Below are positions 15,748 through 23,434 of a stretch of DNA of 33,362 nucleotides, one piece after another (position 1 is the first letter of the stretch; every line of letters starts with the position of its first letter). Both the position numbers and the translations under genes were made by a program. Source of the stretch: Acidobacteriota bacterium (GTDB taxonomy: Bacteria > Acidobacteriota > Terriglobia > 2-12-FULL-54-10); NCBI GenBank assembly GCA_016191085.1, contig JACPPJ010000061.1, positions 1 to 33,362 of the forward strand, written 5' to 3'. A model generated the notes under the pieces. The model was given only the letters and a program-made list of their open reading frames with translations, did not search any database and was not told the DNA's origin.

Positions 15748-17444
15748 AGGATGACAGGCAAAATGAGGGGGTGTTTGGACGTTTGTTTGTTGATAAAGCG
15801 CTTGAGGTCCGCACGAATCTTCTCTTTGATGACTCCCCAATCCATGCGTTCCTCGCCGCTGGACTCGTCAAGTGTTTGCACAATAATATCCTTGGCCCGC
15901 TGCAATATGCCATCGCCACCATCGGCGGAAACAAATCCGCGGCTGACGATCTCCGGCAGCGACTCGACCTTGCCTGAGTGACGGTTAATCGCGATGATCG
16001 GCAACACGATGCCGTCTTCAGAGATGTGGCGGCGGTCCCGGATTACCATGTCCTCGACCACATCACCCACATTGCCCGAATCAATACAGATTCGGCCGAC
16101 ATTAACCCGCCCCGCCTTTCGCGCGCCGAGCGAATCGAACTCCAGGACGTCGCCGCTCTCCAGCAAAAATGTTTCGCGCACCTCTTTGAGATGCGATGCT
16201 AGGCTGAGATGTTTGGCGAGCTGCCGATATTCACCATGTATGGGAATAAAGTAGCGCGGCTTGGTGAGGTTGAGCATCAGCTTGAGTTCTTCCTGGCTGG
16301 CGTGACCTGACACGTGTACCGGGGGGCCGCCGCCATCCTCGTAGACGACTTGCGCTCCACGCTTACAGAGGTGGTTCAGCATCCGGAAGATCGCCTTTTC
16401 ATTTCCGGGTATGATGCGGGAAGAAAGCACCACCGTGTCGGCAGGCTCGATGACGGCATGTTTATGATTCTGTACCGCGGCTCGGGCGAGCGCCGATAGC
16501 GGTTCGCCTTGCGATCCGGCGATCAGCACCGTCACTTTATTGCGATTCAACTGTTTAATGTCATTGGGACGCAGCAGTATGCCGTCAGGCACGTTCAGGA
16601 ACCCAAGCCGGTGTGCGATTTCCGTGTTGTTCACCATGCTGCGGCCGACGAACGCAATCTGGCGGTTGTATTCGAGCGAGAGATCGATCAACAGTTGGAT
16701 GCGATGGATGGAGCTCGCAAAGCAGGTAACAAAGATGCGATTCTCAGCGCGAGTGAAGACATCCTCCAGCTTCTCGTGCACTGCGCGCTCTGATGGCGTA
16801 TAGCCGGGCCGTTCCGCATTGGTGCTGTCCGAGAACAGCGCCAGCACTCCGCGCTGACCATACTCTGCTACCGTGTGCAGATCGAACAGCTCATTATCTG
16901 TCGGCGTGGGATCTACTTTGAAATCGCCGGTGTGCAGCACCACACCAAGCGGGGTAGTGATGGCCAGCATCGTGGCGTTCACAATACTGTGCGTCACATG
17001 GATGAACTCAACCGTGAACGGACCCAGCGTCACGCGGTCCTTGGGACGGACCTCATGTAATTGCGCCGAGGCGAGCAGGCCATGCTCATCCAGCTTGCCT
17101 TCAACAAGCGCCAGAGTAAACGGCGTTCCATAAACGGGCACATTCAAGTCGCCCAGAATAAAGGGGAGCGCCCCGATGTGATCTTCGTGACCATGCGTCA
17201 AGAGGATGGCGCGGACGTGCTCGCGATTCTCGAGCAGGTACGAGATGTCAGGCACGACTACGTCTACGCCCAGCAGTTCGGCCTCCGGGAACATCATGCC
17301 GGCATCAATGACGATGATGTCATCCCCGTAGCGCAGAGCGAGCATGTTCATTCCGAACTCGCCCAGTCCGCCCAGCGGAATCGCTTCCAGTTTGTGGTCG
17401 CTCACAGGAGTCTTTGTAAGGTGATGGCTGCTGCCATGCCACAC
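15738..17444 (-). CDS. rnj: Ribonuclease J
   Basis: 568-residue metallo-beta-lactamase/beta-CASP ribonuclease. It has the family opening (IPLGGLGEFGMNM, residues 22-34) and the zinc motif THGHEDHIG (83-91; His84, His86, Asp88, His89). The downstream TGDFKVDPTP, SDSTNAERPG, beta-CASP motifs (VTCFASSIHRIQ, GRSMV) and VHVSGHASQEEL/FIPIHGEYRQL complete the two active-site halves. The C-terminal domain ends RADLKRFINKQTSKHPLILPVILEI, as in other RNase J proteins. It is expected to do 5'-3' exo- and endonucleolytic mRNA decay and rRNA maturation in the cytosol. The start is not certain: the GTG at 17444 has an AAGGT-like Shine-Dalgarno, while a GTG at 17402 (VSDHKLEAIP) matches the usual family N-terminus better. 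Confidence 0.95.
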   Translation of the reverse strand: MWHGSSHHLTKTPVSDHKLEAIPLGGLGEFGMNMLALRYGDDIIVIDAGMMFPEAELLGVDVVVPDISYLLENREHVRAILLTHGHEDHIGALPFILGDLNVPVYGTPFTLALVEGKLDEHGLLASAQLHEVRPKDRVTLGPFTVEFIHVTHSIVNATMLAITTPLGVVLHTGDFKVDPTPTDNELFDLHTVAEYGQRGVLALFSDSTNAERPGYTPSERAVHEKLEDVFTRAENRIFVTCFASSIHRIQLLIDLSLEYNRQIAFVGRSMVNNTEIAHRLGFLNVPDGILLRPNDIKQLNRNKVTVLIAGSQGEPLSALARAAVQNHKHAVIEPADTVVLSSRIIPGNEKAIFRMLNHLCKRGAQVVYEDGGGPPVHVSGHASQEELKLMLNLTKPRYFIPIHGEYRQLAKHLSLASHLKEVRETFLLESGDVLEFDSLGARKAGRVNVGRICIDSGNVGDVVEDMVIRDRRHISEDGIVLPIIAINRHSGKVESLPEIVSRGFVSADGGDGILQRAKDIIVQTLDESSGEERMDWGVIKEKIRADLKRFINKQTSKHPLILPVILEI

Positions 17445-17550
17445 GGACCTTCAGATAGTAGGTTCAAGCGGGTCCAGCCCTGCATTCGTTACAGCCGATC
17501 CCTAAGCTGGTGCAACAGCTCTAATGTGGATTGTACTATTGAATGATTGT

Positions 17551-17579
17551 TTCACAAAGACATCTGCCAAAGTTATGAT
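17551..17579 (+). promoter_or_regulatory. Sigma-70 type promoter for the Cache kinase/LuxR regulator pair
   Basis: TTCACA (17551-17556), a 17-base spacer, then TATGAT (17574-17579): one mismatch from consensus in each hexamer. It lies in the 316-bp gap 17445-17760 and predicts a transcript start near 17586, about 175 bases before the kinase start. The rest of this gap shows no coding sequence; the promoter of the divergent RNase J gene must also lie here but is not clear. Confidence 0.55.
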
Positions 17580-17760
17580 ATAGTTCGCGGGAATCAATTC
17601 AGGATCGCTACAGTGCGGTGCAGCGGATGCTATCTCCCGCCTCATTTCCCGGCACGATTGACTTCACCGGACACTCTGCACATTCACGCACCCTGAGCAG
17701 CCGGAACAAGATGGGGTCGTGGCCGCGGGAGAACCGCTGACCGTCTGGGCGCGAACTCGC

Positions 17761-19575
17761 ATGACAGATAACAAGACTGCTTCGTCGCGGCTCTCCTCCC
17801 TGCGCGGGCGGCTGTTGTTTCTAATCTGCCTCGCCACATTGCCTGCACTCCTGTTCACCTTTGTTGTCGCGGAAAATGAACGCGCTGCGGTGCTGGCGCG
17901 AACAGAGCGCGACGCCTTGCACTTTGCGCGTCTGACGAGTCGGGAACATGCCCATCAACTCCAGGGCGCCCGCAAACTGCTGAGCTGGCTTGGGTCCAAA
18001 TTGACACGCGACGGGACGCGATCGCCCATTATCAAAGACCCGGAGTTCTTGCGCGCGCTGCTGGCGGGTCACCCCCAGCTTGCCAATATCGGCGTTCTTT
18101 CTCCTGACGGGCAGGTAGTGGCCAGCGCATATGCGCTGCCGACGTATCGAAGCTGGCGTGACAACCCGGCATTCATGGCCGCCCTACAATCCAGCGATGT
18201 CGTAACGGGAACCTACCTGATTTCGCCGATCTTCGACCGGCCAACACTCAATCACGCCTACGCCGTTCGAGATGCGGCTGGCAAGGTGATCGCGGTGCTC
18301 TTCAACGGCCTGGATCTGGAGTGGCTCTCAGAGTTAACGCGGCAGACCGAACTCCCTGAGGCGTTTTCGTTGCTGATCGTTGACCAGGAAGGTCGCGTGC
18401 TCGCTTACAAGGGTGCTGAGCACGCGGAGATTACAGGCACGGCTGAGATGCGCATTCCGGGTGTCGCCGATCTGGCGCGTTCGCAGCATGGCCGGATGCT
18501 GACCGTCAGTGGCGCGAACGCTCGGCGCTACTTTATGGCCGTACCGCTTGAGCAGACTCCCGGTGTGTATGTGGCGATAGGCCTGCCTTACGAGCGAGTG
18601 TTGCGAGAAGCCAATTCGACTTTCTACCGCACGCTCGCGGGGCTCGGCGCCCTTACATTATTTACCATTGCGGCGGTCTTTATTGCCGCGGAAATCGGAC
18701 TGCTGCGGGCGCTGCGGTCGTTGGCGCGCACGGTGCAGCGTTTTGGCGCCGGCGATTTCGGCGCTCGCGCCACGGTCGCACGCGGGCACAACGAGCTGGG
18801 CACGCTAGCTGGAGCGTTCAATACCATGGCGGATTCGCTTGCGCGCCGTCATCGCGAGGCGGTGGAAGCACAGGCCCAGCTTAGCTCACTTGCACGCCGC
18901 CTTCACGTGGCGAGAGAGGCGGAGGCCGCGCGCATATCGCGCGAGCTCCACGATGAAATCGGGCAACTGCTCACATCGCTAAAAATCGATCTGTCCCGTT
19001 TGACTTCGCACTGCTCGACGGGCGAGCAGGTGAGAAAGTGCACCACCCTCCTCAGTACGGCCGTGGAGGCGATGAACCAGCAGATTGGCAGCGCACTGAA
19101 TTTCGTGCGGCGCATCTCCTCCGAGCTGCGCCCCGGTGTCCTGGACAGGCTCGGGCTGGCCGCGGCGCTGGAATCGCAGGCACGCGACATTGAAGCGCAT
19201 ACCGACTTGGCCGTACAAGTAGAGGCAGAGGAAATCGGCCCGACGCTCGATGAGACTATCGCAGTGACTCTCTTCCGTATCGCGCAAGAGGCGCTCACGA
19301 ATGTGGTCCGCCACGCTCATGCACGCGTGGTCGAGATTCACCTCAAGAGGACGGCTGAAGGTATTGTGCTGGACATCCGTGACGATGGCCAAGGGATCCG
19401 GCGGGATGCGGTCGAGAGCAGCGAATCGCTTGGGATCATCGGCATGCGCGAGCGAGCGACGCTTGTCAATGGACGATTGTCTGTCTCCGGCTTGCCCGGC
19501 CAGGGTACGACCGTCAGCGTCACAGTGCCCGTCCCGGCTGTAACGGAGGCTGCCAATGCGCATATTGGTGGCTGA
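17761..19575 (+). CDS. Sensor histidine kinase with Cache-like sensor, HAMP and HisKA_3 domains (NarL/UhpB class)
   Basis: 604-residue membrane kinase. TM1 is at about residues 18-37 and TM2 at about 292-313. The extracytoplasmic region (about 40-285) reads as a dCache-like double-PAS sensor: NIGVLSPDGQVVASAY, FDRPTLNHAYAVRDAAGKVIAVLFNGLDL, then a second unit with LLIVDQEGRVLAY. HAMP follows (about 314-366), with the ELGTLAGAFNTMADSL signature. HisKA_3 has the phospho-acceptor His397 in SRELHDEIGQ. The HATPase_c domain (about 495-590) has FRIAQEALTNVVRHAHA, DDGQGI and GIIGMRERA. It should phosphorylate the LuxR-type regulator, whose start overlaps its end by 20 bases. I chose the ATG at 17761; a GTG at 17719 is possible. 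The ligand is unknown. Confidence 0.93.
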   Translation: MTDNKTASSRLSSLRGRLLFLICLATLPALLFTFVVAENERAAVLARTERDALHFARLTSREHAHQLQGARKLLSWLGSKLTRDGTRSPIIKDPEFLRALLAGHPQLANIGVLSPDGQVVASAYALPTYRSWRDNPAFMAALQSSDVVTGTYLISPIFDRPTLNHAYAVRDAAGKVIAVLFNGLDLEWLSELTRQTELPEAFSLLIVDQEGRVLAYKGAEHAEITGTAEMRIPGVADLARSQHGRMLTVSGANARRYFMAVPLEQTPGVYVAIGLPYERVLREANSTFYRTLAGLGALTLFTIAAVFIAAEIGLLRALRSLARTVQRFGAGDFGARATVARGHNELGTLAGAFNTMADSLARRHREAVEAQAQLSSLARRLHVAREAEAARISRELHDEIGQLLTSLKIDLSRLTSHCSTGEQVRKCTTLLSTAVEAMNQQIGSALNFVRRISSELRPGVLDRLGLAAALESQARDIEAHTDLAVQVEAEEIGPTLDETIAVTLFRIAQEALTNVVRHAHARVVEIHLKRTAEGIVLDIRDDGQGIRRDAVESSESLGIIGMRERATLVNGRLSVSGLPGQGTTVSVTVPVPAVTEAANAHIGG

Positions 19576-20191
19576 TGACCACGCAATTGTGCGCTCAGGA
19601 CTGTGCCGCATCATCGCCGATGCGTTTCCGAACGCGGCAGTCGGGGAAGTCAGCTCCTGCGAGGCTCTGCGCGATCGAGTTCGCGAGTCGAAGTGGTCGG
19701 TGCTGATTTTGGACATCGCGCTGGGTGAGCGAAACAGTCTCGACCTGGTACCGGAGTTACGGGAGATCCGGCCGAACCTGCCAATCGTGGTTTTGAGTAT
19801 GTATGGCGAACGGCAGTTTGTGATTCGCGCGTTGCGCGCGGGTGTCTCCGGTTATGTGACGAAGGATCGCGCGCCGGAGGAACTGTTGGACGCCATTCGC
19901 GCCGTGCTCCAGGGGAAGCGTTACCTCGGCGGAGCAGTGGCGTCGCAGATCGCGGAGTATGTCGCACTGGGCGGCTCGGGAGCCGAAGCTCCGCACGAGC
20001 TGCTGTCTGCCCGTGAATACGAAGTGTTTCTACTGCTGGCGGACGCCCGGTCGGTATCGGAAGCCGCGGACCAGCTCGGGTTGAGTGTCAAAACCATCAG
20101 CACGTATCGCACCCGCATCCTTGAGAAAATGGGCCTGAGCTCTAACGGCCAGCTGATCCGCTATGCCCTACAGCACGGCCTGGTGAAATAG
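19556..20191 (+). CDS. LuxR/NarL-family response regulator
   Basis: 211-residue DNA-binding response regulator. The receiver domain (1-120) has the acidic pair DD (7-8), phosphoacceptor Asp53 in LILDIALG, Ser81 and Lys103 in VTKD. The LuxR-type helix-turn-helix is at about 145-205: LSAREYEVFLLLADARSVSEAADQ, then LSVKTISTYRTRILEKMGL. The kinase gene overlaps its start by 20 bases, so the two form a cognate pair with coupled translation. The TehA-type transporter and small membrane protein genes downstream (102 bp away, same strand) are the nearest candidate targets, which is an inference from position. Confidence 0.95.
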   Translation: MRILVADDHAIVRSGLCRIIADAFPNAAVGEVSSCEALRDRVRESKWSVLILDIALGERNSLDLVPELREIRPNLPIVVLSMYGERQFVIRALRAGVSGYVTKDRAPEELLDAIRAVLQGKRYLGGAVASQIAEYVALGGSGAEAPHELLSAREYEVFLLLADARSVSEAADQLGLSVKTISTYRTRILEKMGLSSNGQLIRYALQHGLVK

Positions 20192-20293
20192 ACACGTAGG
20201 ACAAACACCGACACGCCGCTTCCCAATTTCCCACGCAATTTTCCGACTTCCGCCGATTCCCGCCTTGTGTAGGACTTTCTAGAATTGTTAATA

Positions 20294-21472
20294 ATGTTGC
20301 CAGAGCAAACAATCTATAGTATGCAAGCTGCCGAGCGGCATGCGGGTAAATCCGCCGCTGCGTATCTCAAGACGCGGCTGACTGTCATGCACCCGGCGTA
20401 CTTTGCGCTGGTGATGGCCACGGGCATAGTCGCGATCGCCTGCCATTTGTTCGGTCTCGGCGAGTTTGCCACACTGCTCTCATGGATCAACCTGATTGCT
20501 TATCCCGCTCTCTGGCTTCTGTTCGTCGCGCGCGCGGTGATATTTCCCGGCCACGTGCTCGCCGATTGCAGGAGCCACCAGCGCGCGCCCGGTTACTTTA
20601 CTGCCGTGGCTGCCACGGGCGTATTCGGCGTTCAGGCCGCATTACTTCACCACAACGTGCTCGCCGCGCAGCTGCTGTGGTGGACGTGTGTGTTCTTGTG
20701 GGCAGCCTGTACTTACACTGTTTTTGCGCTGCTCACGATCCACGATGAGAAGCCGGACCTCGCCGCGGGGATTAACGGCGGCTGGCTGGTAGCAGTGGTG
20801 GCGACGCAATCTGTGGCGGTATTGGGATGCATATTGGATGGAGCTCTCCTGGCCAGCCGGGACGCCTCACTGTTTGTACTGATGTGCTTTTGGCTGGGCG
20901 GCGGCATGCTCTACCTGTGGATCATCGGGTTGATCTTCTACCGGTATATGTTCTTCCGGTTCTCGCCGAGTGATCTGATGCCACCGTACTGGATCAACAT
21001 GGGCGCGGTGGCCATCTCGACGTTGGGGGGCGCGCTGCTGGCCAGAGCCGTCCAGACCTCGCCCCTGCTGGCTCCGCTTCACCCCTTTATTCTGGGCCTG
21101 ACCGTCATGTTCTGGGCCACCGCCACGTGGTGGATACCGATGCTGCTGGTACTGGGAATCTGGAGACATGCCGTGCGGCGCCTTCCGGTGTCGTACGACG
21201 CACTCTACTGGGGGCTGGTCTTCCCGCTCGGGATGTACTCGGTCTGCACGTTCAGGCTGGCGGAAGCGCTCGACGCCACTTTTCTGCTGTGGATCGCCAG
21301 AGTCTTCGTGATCGCGGCAACAGCCGTTTGGCTTTTGACGTTTCTCGGTTTGGCAAAACGCATCCTGTACGCGCTGCTATTGGCCGTCCGGCGGCCACGC
21401 GCGCCTCTATTGGAGAGGCAGGACACGCTAACCTTTATAACAACAGCCAATGTGGGAGGCATGGAACAATGA
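20294..21472 (+). CDS. TehA/SLAC1-family voltage-dependent anion channel / C4-dicarboxylate transporter
   Basis: 392-residue integral membrane protein with about ten hydrophobic helices. The opening HPAYFALVMATGIVAIACHLFG (about residues 33-54) is the hallmark of the SLAC1/TehA family (PF03595), and later helices with GVFGVQAALLHH and PPYWINMGAVAIST fit it. Members are anion channels or C4-dicarboxylate/tellurite-resistance transporters in the inner membrane, so substrate cannot be assigned. I chose the ATG at 20294; an upstream TTG at 20285 and an ATG at 20321 are alternatives, and no strong Shine-Dalgarno decides. The stop overlaps the next start (ATGA), so the small membrane protein is translated with it. 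It follows the kinase/LuxR pair on the same strand. Confidence 0.88.
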   Translation: MLPEQTIYSMQAAERHAGKSAAAYLKTRLTVMHPAYFALVMATGIVAIACHLFGLGEFATLLSWINLIAYPALWLLFVARAVIFPGHVLADCRSHQRAPGYFTAVAATGVFGVQAALLHHNVLAAQLLWWTCVFLWAACTYTVFALLTIHDEKPDLAAGINGGWLVAVVATQSVAVLGCILDGALLASRDASLFVLMCFWLGGGMLYLWIIGLIFYRYMFFRFSPSDLMPPYWINMGAVAISTLGGALLARAVQTSPLLAPLHPFILGLTVMFWATATWWIPMLLVLGIWRHAVRRLPVSYDALYWGLVFPLGMYSVCTFRLAEALDATFLLWIARVFVIAATAVWLLTFLGLAKRILYALLLAVRRPRAPLLERQDTLTFITTANVGGMEQ

Positions 21473-21807
21473 GCAGTATTCCGAATGACATACACTTTGA
21501 GAAGGTTGCGGCAATAGCGGCCGCAAGGGCGCATGCCCATGCCGCCGCGGAGAGCCGGATGCGCCGTGGCAAGCGACTCGTCATCACCGGGTTCGTCATC
21601 GCCATTGTGGGCGTGATCGGCTATTGCGTGGCGTGCCTCAGCGCCGGCGTGAACCAGAACCTGGGAACGACCTTCCTGGAAAACCCGGCGTTACTGGTGG
21701 GGCCCACTCTGGGGTTCATCGGAGTTGGAACGCTGATCTGGCTGGTGGGTTCCGTCCTCTTCCTCATGGGATCGATGGACGACGATCCGGAACGGGAAAT
21801 CTATTAA
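21469..21807 (+). CDS. Small two-helix membrane protein coupled to the TehA-type transporter
   Basis: 112-residue protein of unknown function. The ATG at 21469 overlaps the transporter stop in an ATGA. After a polar, Ala/His-rich N-terminal helix (about 10-45, with an AHAHAAAES stretch) come two strong membrane segments: LVITGFVIAIVGVIGYCVACL and LVGPTLGFIGVGTLIWLVGSVLFLMG. The C-terminus is acidic (SMDDDPEREIY). It could be an accessory subunit of the channel; nothing in it identifies a family. A 12-bp hairpin lies 27 bases after its stop. Confidence 0.75.
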   Translation: MSSIPNDIHFEKVAAIAAARAHAHAAAESRMRRGKRLVITGFVIAIVGVIGYCVACLSAGVNQNLGTTFLENPALLVGPTLGFIGVGTLIWLVGSVLFLMGSMDDDPEREIY

Positions 21808-21833
21808 GTCCCGGTTGGTTTTCCTCGTAAACA

Positions 21834-21873
21834 TGATCTCCCAACTCGCGCAAAGGCGTGTGTTGGGAGATCA
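21834..21873 (+). terminator. 12-bp hairpin after the TehA-type operon
   Basis: TGATCTCCCAAC (21834-21845) is exactly complementary to GTTGGGAGATCA (21862-21873). The 16-nt loop can pair further (CGC with GCG). It lies 27 bases past the last gene of the transporter pair. No T-run follows, so it may act as a Rho-assisted end or a processing signal. Confidence 0.5.
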
Positions 21874-22049
21874 ATGACAGCCGGATTCGAGCTAGTGATC
21901 ACGGCCCGATTGCCCTGCAGCTGTGTGAAATCGACACGGAGTGCAACGCGGCGCTCAGGCTGACGAACTCCCCCCGAACCAAACTCCAGCGCTGCTCTCG
22001 ACCCAGGATTCACTCGCTTGGCCTACTAGCGGTGATCGTCGTTTTTTCC

Positions 22050-22078
22050 TTGACAATATGGGCGAAAAGAGGTCTAAT
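22050..22078 (+). promoter_or_regulatory. Near-consensus promoter of the iron-uptake operon
   Basis: A perfect TTGACA (22050-22055), a 17-base spacer and TCTAAT (22073-22078, one mismatch to TATAAT). The start of transcription is expected near 22085, inside the palindromic operator. It sits in the 360-bp gap 21808-22167, which otherwise holds only the hairpin at 21834-21873. Confidence 0.8.
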
Positions 22079-22082
22079 CTTA

Positions 22083-22099
22083 TTGCAAATGATTTGCAA
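22083..22099. promoter_or_regulatory. Fur-box-like 17-bp perfect palindrome (operator)
   Basis: TTGCAAAT-G-ATTTGCAA is a perfect inverted repeat. Its inner 15 bases have the 7-1-7 form TGNNAATNATTNNCA of the Fur box. It begins four bases past the -10 hexamer and covers the predicted +1, the classical place for iron-dependent repression. The operon behind it encodes an FTR1-type iron permease. The site and position are seen; the identity of the regulator (Fur or a DtxR protein) is inferred. Confidence 0.75.
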
Positions 22100-22167
22100 C
22101 AAAGCGGCAGATCGCTTGCAAGTAGCGAAAAGAAAGACGCCCGTTCCTTCTCAGCCCGGGTCAGCTT

Positions 22168-23433
22168 ATGTTACAGGCACTGGTGGTTACGTTGCGCGAG
22201 GGTGTCGAGGCCGCCCTCCTGATTGGTATCGTTGTTTCTTACCTGAACAAGTCCGGCCGCGCTCAACTAACACGTCTTGTCTATTTTGCACTGGCGGCCG
22301 CTATTGTAGCAAGCATCTCTGGCGCGGTACTTTTTCAACGCATTCAGGTGAATCAAGAAGCTGTTGAAGGCTGGATTCTGCTGATCGCCGCATTTTTCGT
22401 CATCACTATGGTCATATGGATGCAGCGCACGGCGCGAACGCTCAAGCGCAGCATTGAGCAGCGGCTGGAGCAAATCTCCACGCGCGAGTCCGCCTCTGGT
22501 TTGGGAATTTTCCTCTTTGTGTTTCTGATGGTCTTCCGAGAAGGCATGGAAACCGTGCTGATGCTCGGCGCCGTCTCGCTCAACAGCGAGGATTTGCTGA
22601 GTTTCTTCGGCGCGGTAGCCGGCTTGTCTCTAGCCGTTATTTTCGGCATCATTTTCGTTCGCGGCGCCATTCGCCTCGATCTGCGGAGATTTTTCAAGGT
22701 CACCACGGCGATCTTACTGTTAGTCGTCGCGCAACTGGCGATCACTGGATTGCACGAATTATCAGAAGGGAATGTTCTGCCGAGCAGCAGAGAGGAAATG
22801 GCTCTGATCGGACCCATCGTGAGAAACGATGTGTTTTTCTTCGTTAGCATGGTCGCCCTCGCCGCATTGATGATTCTGTTCGACTGGCGCGCTCGTCATT
22901 CCAATATCGCAGCCGCGACCGGAAGCGGCGCGGCGCATCGCAAGGAACTCTGGGAGTCCCGCCGCGAGAAGCTGTGGACAGCAGCCGTCTGTGCCAGTTC
23001 CTTTGTGTTCGTGGTCTTGGTCACAGCCCAGTTCATCTACGCCAAGAACGAGACCGCGCTCTCTGTTGCACTGCCCGTAACGGCCACTGAGGGGCTGATC
23101 CGTATCCCGCTTGCTTCTGTCTCGGGTGGGGACCTGCATCGCTTTATCTACAACTCGGGCGATAAGAGCACCCGGTTCATCGTCGTGCATACCGGAGGAA
23201 GGTTTGCCACGGCGCTGGATGCCTGCGAGATCTGCGGGGCTCAGGGCTACTATCAAAAGGGTTCCTCGATCATGTGCAAGAACTGCAGCAGCGCCATTTA
23301 CGGTCCCACGATTGGTATGGTCGGCGGTTGCAACCCGGTGCCGCTCAGCTCGACAGTTGAAGGGACTGAGCTGCTCGTCCAAGCCGCCGATCTCGAATCC
23401 GGCTCCAAGTTCTTTACTGCTCACCAAAATTGA
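22168..23433 (+). CDS. FTR1-family iron permease fused to a DUF2318 Cys-rich domain
   Basis: 421-residue membrane protein with two parts. Residues 1-245 are an FTR1/EfeU-type iron permease of about seven helices with both iron-handling motifs: REGVE (10-14) and REGME (123-127). After a further helix (about 270-290), residues 296-410 form a periplasmic DUF2318-like domain with CEIC (352-355), CKNC (369-372) and GGCNP (386-389). These cysteines are suited to metal binding or electron transfer. In Campylobacter P19-type iron systems, FTR1 and DUF2318 are separate neighbours (Cj1658, Cj1660 as I recall them); here they are one chain. The permease is predicted to carry iron across the inner membrane, and DUF2318 may deliver or reduce it. 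The ATG at 22168 has a weak Shine-Dalgarno. The next gene starts 1 bp after the stop. Confidence 0.92.
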   Translation: MLQALVVTLREGVEAALLIGIVVSYLNKSGRAQLTRLVYFALAAAIVASISGAVLFQRIQVNQEAVEGWILLIAAFFVITMVIWMQRTARTLKRSIEQRLEQISTRESASGLGIFLFVFLMVFREGMETVLMLGAVSLNSEDLLSFFGAVAGLSLAVIFGIIFVRGAIRLDLRRFFKVTTAILLLVVAQLAITGLHELSEGNVLPSSREEMALIGPIVRNDVFFFVSMVALAALMILFDWRARHSNIAAATGSGAAHRKELWESRREKLWTAAVCASSFVFVVLVTAQFIYAKNETALSVALPVTATEGLIRIPLASVSGGDLHRFIYNSGDKSTRFIVVHTGGRFATALDACEICGAQGYYQKGSSIMCKNCSSAIYGPTIGMVGGCNPVPLSSTVEGTELLVQAADLESGSKFFTAHQN

Positions 23434-23434
23434 T

